DNA from: Bubalus kerabau
Lineage: Eukaryota > Chordata > Mammalia > Artiodactyla > Bovidae
Assembly: GCF_029407905.1 (NCBI RefSeq)
Contig: NC_073624.1
Coordinates: forward strand, 120,962,001 to 121,026,000
Reading direction: 5' to 3'
Length of the DNA: 64,000 nucleotides
Below the pieces are notes generated by a model. The model was not told the DNA's origin. It ran no database searches and worked only from the letters and a program-made list of their open reading frames with translations. Of this stretch, positions 23,601-35,600 are shown piece after piece (position 1 is the first letter of the stretch; each line of letters opens with the position of its first letter). A program made the translations under genes and the position numbers.

Positions 23601-26600
23601 TACTTGGTAACCGCTGGTCTGTTTTTCTGACCCTATACTTTTGCCATTTCCAGAATGTCATATAAATAGAGTCATGTAGAACATTGTTTTTTAATCCTAG
23701 CTTCTTTGATTAGTGTGTTTGAAATTGATCTATGTGGTTACATGTATCAGTAGTTCATTCTGTTTTACTGCTGAATGTCCCATTATATGGCTTTGCTGCA
23801 GTTTTTTTATCCATTTCCCACTTGAGGGACATTTGGTTCTTTCAGTTTTGGGCAGTTATAAAGCCTTCATAAATAAAGGTTTGCTAATATTTGTTTAGAA
23901 ATTTTCATCTATGTTCATAGCCTGTAGCTTTGTTCCTTGTTTTTCCTTACAAGTTTTAGTATAAGGTTGGTAGTGTGTCCAACTCTTTGTGACTCTATGA
24001 ATTGTAGCCCACCAGGCTCCTCTGTCTATGGGATTTTTCAGGCAAGAATACTAGAGTGGGTTGCCATTTTTTCCTCCCAGGAATCTTCACAATGCAGGGA
24101 TTGAACCTGCCCCTCCTTTATTTCCTGCATTGCAGGCTGATTCTCTACTAAGTGGGGGAAGGGGAGCCTAGTATAAAATTATGATGCTCATAATGAGTTA
24201 AGGAGTGGTTTTTGCTCTTTCGAATAGGTTTAAGGTTGTACTCATTCCTGGGATACTTGGTAGATCTTGCAGGTAAAATTATCTGGGGCAGGATGGAGTT
24301 TTCCTGGGGAGGTTTTAAACTACTGACTGTTCATGTTTTCTATTTCTGGGTAAAGCAGTTTAGGGAAACTATTTTTCTAGTAATGTGTTAATTTCCCGTA
24401 AGTTGAACAGTTTATACTAAGTTATTCTTAAGTGTCTTACCTTTTTATTAACTGTGGCATTTATAAATTTTATCTCCCCATACCTTTTAAAATTTCCTCA
24501 GAAATAAGTTCCCTGCTTATTAACTCATTAATTCTTAGCCTCTCTACTGTTGACATCATTTTGTGATATAAAATTCTATTAACCTCATTTTGGGCTATAA
24601 ATTTTGCTTCCCTGATAGCTCAGTTGGTAAAGAGTCCACCTGCAATGCAGGAGACCCCACTTCCATTCCTGTTTGGGAAGATCCCCTGGAGAAGGGAATG
24701 GCTACCCACTCCAGTATTCTGGCCTGGAGAATTCCATGGACTGTACAGTCCATGGGATTGCAAAGAATCAGACACAACTGAGCAACTTTCACTTGGGCTA
24801 TAAAATTTCTATTTTAGTTGCATCTCAGCTTGTGATATGTAAATTCTTTTCATTCATTTCTAAGTATTTTCTAATTTTTGTTGTTCTTTGGCCTGTAGGC
24901 TATTTGGAACTATTTCTTAACTTCCAAGCATGTAGGTTTTTTTAGCTGTTTTTCTGTTATCCACTTGTAAGGCAGTCACATTATCAGAGACCTATGTAGT
25001 ACCAATCTTGTGAAATATTTCTAGACACTTGCATTATTGTCTAGCATGTGATCAATTTTTGTAACTTGTGTGTTTGAAAGGAATGTTTGGGTTGTTAGAT
25101 CAGGCTTTTATGTTCACATCTTAGAAGGAAGATGTAAACAGTTTTTTGACCTGCTTGATCTATCAGTTAGTGAGAGGCTTGCTAAAATCTGCCAGTATGG
25201 TGGTGGATTTCTAGTTTTCAGTTTTTACTTTAAATACATTGAGGCTAGGGAATTATTATTCTTATTACTATGTAGTGACCTCTATGTCTAGTAGTAATTC
25301 TGCCTAAAAGATTATTTTGTCTCATATTAATAGCCAGCCACACCATCTTTCTCTTCATAGAAGTGTATGTTTTTTGTATGTCAGTACCTATCCTTTCCGG
25401 AGAGGGCAGTGGCACCCCACTCCAGTACTCCTGCCTGGAAAGTCCCATGGATGGGGGAGCCTGGTAGGCTGCAGACTGAGCGACTTCACTTTCACTTTTC
25501 ACTTTCATGCATTGGAGAAGGAAATGACAACCCATTCCAGTGTTCTTGCCTGAAGAATCCCAGGGACGGGGGAGCCTGGTGGGCTGTCGTCTATGGGGTC
25601 GCACAGAGTCGGACGCGACTGAAGTGACTTAGCAGCTTAGCAGTATCCTTTTAGTCTTTCTGTATTTTCTTGTTCCAAAGGTTATTTGCACATTGTATGG
25701 AGCCTATTTCATTTTTAATTTAACCTGATAATCTTTGTCTTTTAACAAGAACATGTAATTTGTTCACACTTTTTCATGATTACTGATCTTTGTATTTCCT
25801 TTTTTTCTTTCTTGCCTCTTTGGTTTTTTTTGTTTAAAAATTTTTTTTTTCTTTTACTGGTTTGAAAGTTAGATATTAAGTTTTGGGTCTCATTTTGATT
25901 CCTTTAAGAATTGTAACATGAATTCTTACCAATGTTTAAAGTTAATCAAGTTGTTTACCCCCTCCCTGATACACAAGGACAGTTTTTTCCTACCTTTGGC
26001 TGTGTATTTAACTCTTTCTTGACTCACTCTTCTGTGTCTAGAATCACTTATGCTTAAAATACGTTTTTAAGAATCTCCATGTAGTAGTTTGTGTCTACCA
26101 TATGAAAAAGTTATTTCTGTTTACCCCCCTTCAAAGACAGTTTTCCCAGGTTTAGAATTCTAGATTAGTTAATTAAGTATCAATATGTTGAAGATATTTT
26201 CTGGCTTCCATTGTTAACTTTGAAAAGTCATCTTAACAGTTTTGTCCATCTTAACAGTTTCTCATTTGAAGGTAATCTATCATTTTTCCCTAGTTGCTTT
26301 AAAGACCCTGTTTTTGTCTTAAAACTCTACAGTTTAACTGTGATAATTGTATTTTTTATTTTTATTCAGCTTGGGACCCGTTTTGCTCCTAGTTTTCATT
26401 GATTCTGAAACTTGTCATTATCTCTTATATTGTCCCATTCTCTTGTTTTGAACTCTATATTGTATCAGTATGTTTTATTAAATCATCTCACTTTACTTTT
26501 CATTTCTCTTAAATTTCCATCTGTAACTGTGTGATACATTCTGGAAAATTTCCTCTGATGTATCTTTCAGTCCACCTAGTTCTCAAATTCTTTATCTCTT

Positions 26601-29600
26601 GTCTGATTGGCCTTAAGCCCACTTATTGAATTTTAAATTTCAGTTACAGTTTTTGTTTTAGTGTTTCATTTTTATTTTGTTCTTTGGTCAGTTTTTAAAT
26701 TTTTTCTTCTGTTTTTCAAATTTATCTTTATGTCTTTAAACATTTTAATTATGAGCTTGTTTTGATTTTCCTCTTTGCCTGCTAGTTTCTAGTATCTGGG
26801 TCTAATTTCTAATTTTTGCTATCCCTGCTGGTTCTCATTTTTTGGTACCTTCTTTTCTTGCATGTTTAATGTTTTGTTTTGTTTTTTTTTAAGTAAGGTG
26901 TTCATTTTCCTCTGAATTATTTTGGTGGGGAGTTTTGGTGGCGTGTACAAAGGTGAATTTCCTAGAGAGGATTTGCTTTTGCTGCTGCCAAGGAGCTAAG
27001 TAGACTTTTGATTTGGGCTGTGTTATATTTGACATCTTCAGGCAACTCATGTGATGTAAATTTGATTGCAAACCTGAATGGTGACTGATTCTGGTTACAC
27101 ATTTTTAGGGACATGTTTTTTCCTCCTCAGTTTAGCACCATGATTCCAGACAGGCAGTTTCAAAGATTATATATACCCCAGTGGGATAGAGAAGACACAT
27201 AGATAAATATGGAATATAATGAGTTATGTATGAAAGCCTGCAGCAATGCAAAGTGAAAGTGAAAGTGAAGTTGCTCAGTCGTGTCGGACTCTTTGCGACC
27301 CTATGGACTGCAGCCTACCAGGCTCCTCCATCCATGGGATTTTACAGGCAAGAGTGCTGGAGTGGATTGCCGTTTCCTTCTCCAGGGGATCTTCCCGACC
27401 CAAGAATCGAACCCGGGTCTCCTGCATTGCAGGCAGATGCTTTACTGTCTGAGCCACCAGGGAAGCCCAGTAATGCAAAGGAAGGATCAAATACCTTCAT
27501 TTGGATTTAGAAAGTTTTCATTGTGATGGTAATGTGTGATGGCAATGTCTTGAGGATGTATCTTTTCCACTTGGGAATTCCCATCAGAAGGAACCAAATG
27601 AACAGTTGAAAGCATAAAGAACTTTTAAAGGATATTGAGATTGATCTAATACAGGTGCCATGTGAAATATATGTATGTTTGTTGAGTGGTTGGATATAAA
27701 TTTTTAAAAGTACAGGTTGAGATTGGAATGCAAAGGGCACTGAATATCTTGCTTAAGGGATTTAGATTTTCTTTAAACCTCAGGTGAGCCATCAAATATG
27801 TTTAAACAGAAAAATGACGTGATCAGATGTCTGCTTTAGAAAAGTAACAGGCAGCAGTGTAAAAAGAGGGATTGGAAGAAAACCAAAAAAGCTAAAATTT
27901 ATCTGAATCAAGAAATTCTGTTGATTAGTGTTAAAACACATGTACCCCTTCTCAAGTCTTCAGCAAAACTCGGTGCTATGGGTCAGCTTCCTTCCCTACC
28001 CCCCCCCCCCCACCCCATTTCTCTTTTTTTCAGGCCATTTACTCAACCTTTATCCCTATTGTCAGCCTGTGAGCTTGCCTCCTATTTCAGGTGATCTCAC
28101 TCAACTTCTAACTTTTCACTTCCTAATTGTAAGTTTATATGCATATCAATTTTCATTTCAGTTCTCTACTCTGAGAAAGTGGTGACCCTCTTTTTGTTTA
28201 TGACCATTTTGTTTTAACCTGATTCCTGGCTCTGATTTCTCCCACTTTCTCTGGGATCTTACTCCAAAGGTTTTTTATTCTGTTTCCTCTTTAACCACTT
28301 TTCTCTCTTAAAGAGTAGTTACTATAAACACAAGTACTTACTATAAACACACTGGTGTTTTCCATCCCCAGATCTGAACAATCCCCCCCTCCCCCTTCTG
28401 CCTTGTTCCTTAACTTCTGTCTTTTCACCCAGACTTCCAGAAAGGCCCTGCGCTGACTCTCTTCACTTTATCTCTCATTCCTTCTTACCTCAGTGCAGTT
28501 TGCTTTTCTTCCCCTACCAGAGTACTGAAACTACTCAGGGCAAGATTACTTTAACCTAGTTACAGATTTTACTGTCCATTTTCTTTCATTTTTTATTTAA
28601 TTTATTTCATTTTTATTCCATTTATTCAAAAGTTAGTTGAGCACTTTGTTCCAGGTTCTTGGGAGTACATCAGTGAACAAAATAGACAGTCATTTATTCC
28701 GTCATGGGCTTGCATTTTAAGAAGAGGAAACAATAATTATGATGACTAAATAACAGTTGTAGAGAGAGGAAAAGCATAGCAGTAAGTAGGTTAGAATGGA
28801 GGCAGTGGGTACGGGCTGCAGTATTAATGAGTGATCAGGAGAGGCCTGAATTTGAAGGTGAGATTTAAACAAAGGCTTTGAAGATGGTGGGGGAATAGCT
28901 AAATGTATACCTGTGGGAAAGAGGTTTCCAAGCAAAGAGAATAGATAGCTTAGAGTATTGGTTTTTTTAACTGTGGTTCTTAGACCTTCTTTACTTGGAA
29001 ACTTAATAGAAATGCAAATTCTCAGGCCCTCCGCCAGATCTCATTGGAAAAGACCCTGCTGGGAAAGACTGAAGGCAGGAGGAGAAGGGGACAACAAAGG
29101 ATGAGGTGGCTGGATGCCATTATCGACTCAATGGCCATGAGTTTGAGCAAACTCTGGGAGATAGTGAAGGACAGAGAAGCCTGATACGCTGCAGTCCATG
29201 GTGTCGCAAAGAGTTGGACACAACTGAGTGACTGAACAACAGCAACCCTAGATCTACTAAAGAGGAAACTGCAGATGGGGCCCAGCAGTTTGTATTTAAC
29301 AAACCCTCCTGTTGATTCTGATACCTGCTAAACTTTGAGACTCACTGAACTAGAGTAATGACCCTTAGGCAGAGGGGTACTGGCACATTTGAGGAATAAC
29401 AGGGAAGCCAGTGCCACTAAAGAAGAGGGAGTGAGGGGGATGAATAGTGGGAGAGAAGAGGTCAGAGATAAAGGGTGGGACAGATCATGCAGTATCTTAC
29501 AAGAACGTTAGTTTTTATTCTGAGTGAAACAGGAGGTATTATAGGATTTTGAGCAAAAGATTGGCATAATTTGTTTTGTATTCTCTAAGGCTCACCCTGG

Positions 29601-32600
29601 CTGCAATTTTGAGAATATTCTATAGGGAGTAGATACATCTGTTACATTCAATAATACTTTTCTCATTAATCTTGAAATTTCAGGGTTTCAATGATACCAT
29701 ACACATCAGTAATTTCGTACAACTTCCTTCTGATTTTCCTGTTTGTTCTTTTTATAATACTTTTCCTTTATAACTCCTTATCTGTTGATGTCTTTGGTGT
29801 TCTATTCTCTGTGGTGGTTCTCAGTTGTTACAGGTTTTTTTTTATTTATTCATTTTTGGCTGTGCAGGCTTTCTCTAGTTGTGGCGAGCAGGGGCTAAGT
29901 TTCCAGTTGGGGTGTGTGGGCTTCTCATTGTGGTGGCTTCTCTTGTTGCGTGCTGTAGGGCACGCGGGCTTCAGCAGTTGCAGCTCACAGGCTCTAGAGC
30001 TCAGCTCAGTAGTTGTGATGCATGGGTTTAGTTGCTCCCTTGCATGAGGAATCTTCTGGGACCAGGGATCAAACTCGTGTCCTCTGCATTGGCAGGTGGA
30101 TTTGTAACCACTGAACCACCATCAAAGTCCAGTTATTATGGTTTCAGCTACCCCCAAATCCTGATTATCTCTTGCCCAGTTTAAAATTTCAGGTAATAAT
30201 TTTAAAAATTCTACATGGCTGCACAAGACCCATTTTCATTTTGGAAGTTTTGAGTAAGAATTGATGGAATGATGTCGTAAAGACCGATGACAGTGGTAGG
30301 ACGAGAGGGCCGACCGCACATTTGGCAGTTACGCTGCGCCCTGCTTCTGTTACTCTCGGTGTGAAGCTGAGTTTATGGTCTGAAGCTTATGGTCTGTGCT
30401 TGTTTTTCAGGTGACGTTGTGCTCGTTAGGTATCCGCCAGCTTCGTAGATGGTTGCTTTTACTTCCCTGACAGGGAGGTGATTCCAGCTTTTTATAGAGA
30501 GTCTCATCAACTAATAGACTTCGCCTAACTTAATGATTTCCTCTCATGTATGAGGAAAGTTCAGTTCTTTTTACATTTATTATGGAAAGTCTGTCTTTTT
30601 TTTTTTAATTTTCCTTGTTAATTTTTATGTAATAGTTATTACTCTTCTGGTATTCTTTAAAGTACGGTCAGTTTTGCTATAAGGTGACATGCATTCCTGA
30701 AAATTACTACACTGTGGAATTACACAATAAAAACCACAGGGTTTATGGGCAGATCATGTTAGGGGAAAAAACACTCAAAAACCTTGTCAGTGGCACATAA
30801 AAAAAAAGATTGGAATCTAATAAAAATGGTAGTTCAGGTTTACACATTAAATGGGTAAAAATGCCTGAAATACTATAATGTCACTTTACTTTGAAAAAGA
30901 CCTAAAATGTGCCTATGGAAGCAGCCTACAAGTTACAGGTGGAAGCAGCTCCACTTACAAGTTACTGTGAGTAGAGCAAGGGAGGTTATTTGAAACTGGA
31001 CAGTAAATTGTAACACCAGATGGGGATGGGTGTACAGTGAACTGAAGAGCTGGTAGATGGCTCAGAGTCTGTGGGGTTTGTACATTCCTACATGGCTCCT
31101 ACTAGGATCAGCTGGGTGTGGCTTTCTGCATTCTTGTAGTGTTTCTTGGACGCAAATTGTACATAAGCAAATGTGAAATTTGTATTGTCATCAAATTATT
31201 TTCTAATATGGCAATCATGTTGCAACAAATTCGTATTTCCAAAACAAGCAATGTGGCAGAACTGACCTAACTCAAAGTTTGGTGGTTGCCTTCCATTTAC
31301 GTTTTTAGGGTAGTTGATTAATTCTGTGTGTTGAATAAGTTGCCTATTCTTTTACCAGTAGATCTTGAGCAATCAAGTTAAGATATTTGGAATACTCGCA
31401 GTGGTATTATGGAGAAAAACCTAGGCTTGGTGTTCAGACTTAGTTTGAATCCTAGCTTTGCAAATCCAGTTGTGTCATCTTGAGAGATATTTTTAGTTTT
31501 TAACTTAATCTGTTGTAGCTATGAAAGAGTCTCATAACCGTTGCAGGTACTATAACTTTATTGCGTGATTTGTAGAGCTGTCATAGAGGAGATATCGTTA
31601 TTTAGTTGCTAAGTCATGTCTGACTCTTTGCAACCCCAGACTGTAGCCCCCCAGGCTCCTCTGTCTATGGGTTTTCCCAAGTAAGAATAGTGGAGTGGTT
31701 TGCCATTTCCTTTTCCAGGGGATCTTCCCAAGCTCTGGGAAGTTGAACCCACATCTTCTGCATTGGCAGGTGGATTCTTTACCACTGAGCCACCAGGGAA
31801 GCCCGGATTAGATAATATTTAAGTAAGATTTTGTAATAACTTAATCAGAAATATGGGTCCAAGGCTAGAATTCTGGAAAATGTGTGGATGGACTTAATTT
31901 TGTTGTCATTTAATCTACTTCTGCAAATACTTTTCTGGATAAGTAGAGAACATTTCTTCTCCTTTTTTTTTTTTTTGGTACATTTTCACCAGCAGGGACG
32001 TCCTGAGGACATTTCTTTAATAAATCAATACTATCTCTAAGTGTTTGAATTCATTTCAGCTTCAAAGGTTTGAATTAATCATCACATATTCTTTTTTATG
32101 TGTTATCTGTTTAGTAAGGAAGCTTTGTTTTTTCCCTGTCTACTCTAAATTCTCTTCTTATTTGAAATAATTGTTTTTAATTCAGAAGTCATTTTTATCA
32201 TAGTGCAGTTTTAATTTGTATTTTAATGTTTTGAATTATTTTTGCCTTTCTAACTTTAAAAAATGAAGCTGATATGGAAAGTTTTTTCAGATTTTCATCT
32301 GGCAACATTCTTTCCTTTTGGTTGAGAGACTGAGAAAATGAAACCCTTTATAAAAATAATTACTAGTATAAATATCACATAACATTTTATTTTAAATTGA
32401 TTGTAGCAGTCTTTTAAAGCATTCAAAGTATGCTGTTTTATTTTAAAGGATTAGAAGATAAGGAACAAAATTTAACCAGAAGAATTAGTGCCTCAGATAT
32501 TCTATCTGAAAAGGTAAGATAATGCTTTGTGGGATTGGATATGTCTGTAAGACTGATTCTTGTTTTGCTTTACTCTCTTCTCTTGAATGGAAAATTCTGT

Positions 32601-35600
32601 CTTGTTTTTTACTTTCTTTCTTTTTTTTTTTTATTCATTGCTGTACCTCCATTTTGATATAAGCCTTAAAGATAAAATCTGGAGAGAGATCTTGGAATAT
32701 CAATATCTCCACTGGATTCAATTAACATATTTAATTGAAATGCTATATGTTCGATAGATGAACTTTCTGCTTGTTTTTTGAAACTTTTAATTTTCTTCCA
32801 GACATTTTCTTTTCTTTATTTTGAAGGATTATGCTGTGTGAGAAAGCTTTGAAGTTACACCTTGACCTGGTGTCCACTTCTAGTTCCTCTTAATAGCTGG
32901 GTGATCTTGTGTTAGCTGCTTAGGCTTTGCTTGCCTCTGTTTTCTTTTCTACAAAATGAGTTTAATGTCATCTGTTCTCTGGATTGTTGTGAGGTTCAGC
33001 AGGGTAAAGTGCAAGAGCATCAAGCACTGTGTTTGACGTTTAATAGGTATTCACTGGGCCAAGCCTTTGTTTGCTGAATTAGACAGCTGAAATATCTTCG
33101 GTTTCTTCTTTCTATGAGTAAATTGAAATGAAAACAGCTTAGAAGTTTTAGGAAAGAGATGGTCTTGAATTTAAGGGTGATAAAATAACAGATATACCCA
33201 CAGGCATGCATGTATATATGTATATATATAGTTTTGAATATGCTAACAATGACTATAAGGTAGGTTGACATCTCTTACAGAAGAACTAAAGTTCAGATGT
33301 GTAGATAAACTGACTTGCTTAAAGTTTTATAAGAATTAGATATCAGAGCACGGAGTTTGAATGAGCTTCAGTACTCTTCTTACTGATCAAGTAGCTGCTT
33401 TGAGTGACAGTATCAGTGGTCTCTTTCATTCCACAAGGGCAAGTAGCAAAAGATAATCAAAGACTTTTAAGTCTCTGTGGAACAGTAATGATAGCTTTAT
33501 TTTAGTTAAACTCTGGATCAGCACTGCCCAGTAGAATTTTCTATAATAATGGAACTGTTCTATATCTGCACTCCAGTATGGTAGCTTTAAGCACATGTGC
33601 CTGTTAAATATTTGGAATGTGACTACTGTGGCTGTGAAACGGAAGTTTTCATTGAATTTTAGTTAAATAGCCACACATGACTTACTGGTTCCATTTTTTG
33701 GATAGCATGACTCGAGATCTTCAGTACCAAGCAGTAGAATTTGATGTTTAATGATTAAATGACTTAGAGTAAAAAAGACTCATGATAATTTTTCAGCTCA
33801 TTTTTTACATATATTTCCCAAGAAAGCAAAGAGTAACTATATCCTGGTTTGGGTAAACTGAACTACCGAAATACGTGATGGTAGTTCAGTTAGGGATTTA
33901 TAATAGTCTGTAGAAGGTTAAACCACTAGGTAGACTCTACTGTTTTCTCTATGTTTAAGAATTAAATAATTTAATTTGATTTTAAAAGTATAATTACAAT
34001 TCACTTACTAGATAAGTGAGCCTTAACTTTTTTGAGTCTTAGCCTCTTTTTAGTTTCCTCTCCTTTTCTATTTATACACAAAAGGGACAAACATGCACAG
34101 CTTTGTGTTGAACTTCAAGGAGTGGGGATGCCAAAGGACCCCCTTATTGCCCTCCCTCCAAAGTCTCATGGACTTCTGTCTAACACTTTTGCTTAGGTTG
34201 CCCGACATTTTCTGTTACAAAATGTACAGAATAGATAATTTTTAAAATTAACCTAAAAAAAAATACAGTGAAAAAATAAAGGTTATTTCAATTGGAAAAA
34301 AGTTCTCAAACATTTATTCCTAACCTGTTTCCCTGTTTTAGCTTCCCTGAAGAAGTCTTGGGTGTTAAAAATATTGTCCGTACCAGATAAATATCTGTAC
34401 CTTTAGAACATGGAATGCTCAAATATAAGCAAATCTTGACGTATTTTTTCCTTCAAAACTGATTTGAAGAATTATAAAATATATTTTTAAAAGTTTGCAA
34501 ATTTGAATCTTGACATTTCAGTGTACCTGTTCTGTGTAGTACTTGTAAGGCTAGTAAATGCCCATGATTAAGGAACCAGTTTGTTCTTTGGTCATTACAC
34601 GCCCTGGGTTGATTTCTTCTTGCATTCACTAAGCAGTTAAATGCCAATCTCAAACTTTTTTTTCGTCAGTTGTAGCCTCCTCCTCTAACCCTTCTCATGT
34701 GTACATAAATCTACAGATTGATCTTCAGTTTGTATTACAGGGCCTGAATTAGAGTATAGGGCTATGTTAACTTATTCAGTTTCCTTATTTTATTTGTATT
34801 TACCATTTAAGTATTTGTCTTAAAATTAACTTTAAATTTTGATCTTATAGCAGCTTTGACTTGGTAATATGTCTAAAGTCAAATAGAATTTTTAAATGGC
34901 AACTATTTCTTTTGTTAAAGAAGCTTGGTGAAGATGAAGAGGAGTTATCTGAACTGCAACTTCGTCTTTTGGCTCTTCAGTCAGCCAGTAAAAAATGGCA
35001 ACAGAAAGAACAGCAGGTGATGAAAGAAAGTAAAGAAAAGTTGACTAAGACGAAAACTGTGCAGCAAAAAGTTAAAACCAGTACAAAAACACATTCGGCC
35101 AAAAAAGTTAGCACTACAGGTGATCATTTCTATTAAACTCTTGTAATTGATTTCCTATATCAGTATAGTTTCTAGATTTTAATTCAGAAAGTTTTGAGCT
35201 GGGGAATTATATAGGGCCCTGAATAAAGGATAGTCCTGTATAAATAGAACTTAATAATTAAAATAATTATTAAAGCTTTGTTTTCTCTATCTTCTTGAAA
35301 ATTCTAACTCTAATAGATGCTGATGTTTCTATATTTTTTAAAGCTAAACAAGCATTGAGGAAGCAGCAGACAAAGGCATGGAAGAAACTACAACAGCAAA
35401 AAGAACAGGAAAGACAGAAAGAAGAGGATCAGCGTAAGCAAGCTGAAGAAGAAGAAAGAAGGAAAAGAGAAGAAGAAATCAGAAAAATTCGAGATCTCTC
35501 AAATCAGGAAGAACAGTACAATCGATTTATGAAATTGGTTGGTGGAAAGAGGAGATCAAGGAGTAAAGTAAGGAGTACAAAAATACAAAATCAAAGTATT

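Larger units (their letters stand above)
22985..26880 (-). repeat. Old L1-derived sequence, antisense, with nested SINEs
   Basis: Reverse-strand L1-like text recurs: TTGGAGTTTAGTTGCTTTAC with GCTGTACAGCTGAGTGA (3' end), TGGGATAAACCCAGCTAG, GGTGGATTTCTAGTTTTCAG and ACCTGATAATCTTTGTCTTT (ORF2-type). It may be more than one insertion. Ruminant SINEs at 23960, 24604 and 25396 interrupt it and are therefore younger. No usable ORF. Confidence 0.55.
22785..32448 (+). other. ZFC3H1: ZFC3H1 intron 2
   Basis: The longest intron here (9.7 kb), made largely of transposons: antisense old L1 with nested Bov-tA and BOV-A2, an L2 split by a hAT element that is itself split by BovB, and a CHR-type SINE. 27490-27990 and 30480-31590 hold no element I can name. 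Confidence 0.8.
32514..34920 (+). other. ZFC3H1: ZFC3H1 intron 3
   Basis: 2.4 kb. It contains a MIR, a second antisense MIR-like piece (33275-33370) and a hAT-like element. The remainder is AT-rich without recognisable features. Confidence 0.75.

Noticed and set aside
24604..24680. tRNA gene-like sequence with a TAGCTCAGTTGG box
   Set aside because: It is the tRNA-derived head of a Bov-tA SINE, continues into the Bov-A body, and lacks a cloverleaf.
34861..34920. Extension of ZFC3H1 exon 4 upstream in the same open frame
   Set aside because: A good acceptor (TTTTGTTAAAG) lies at 34920, and exon 3 phase fixes the junction there.
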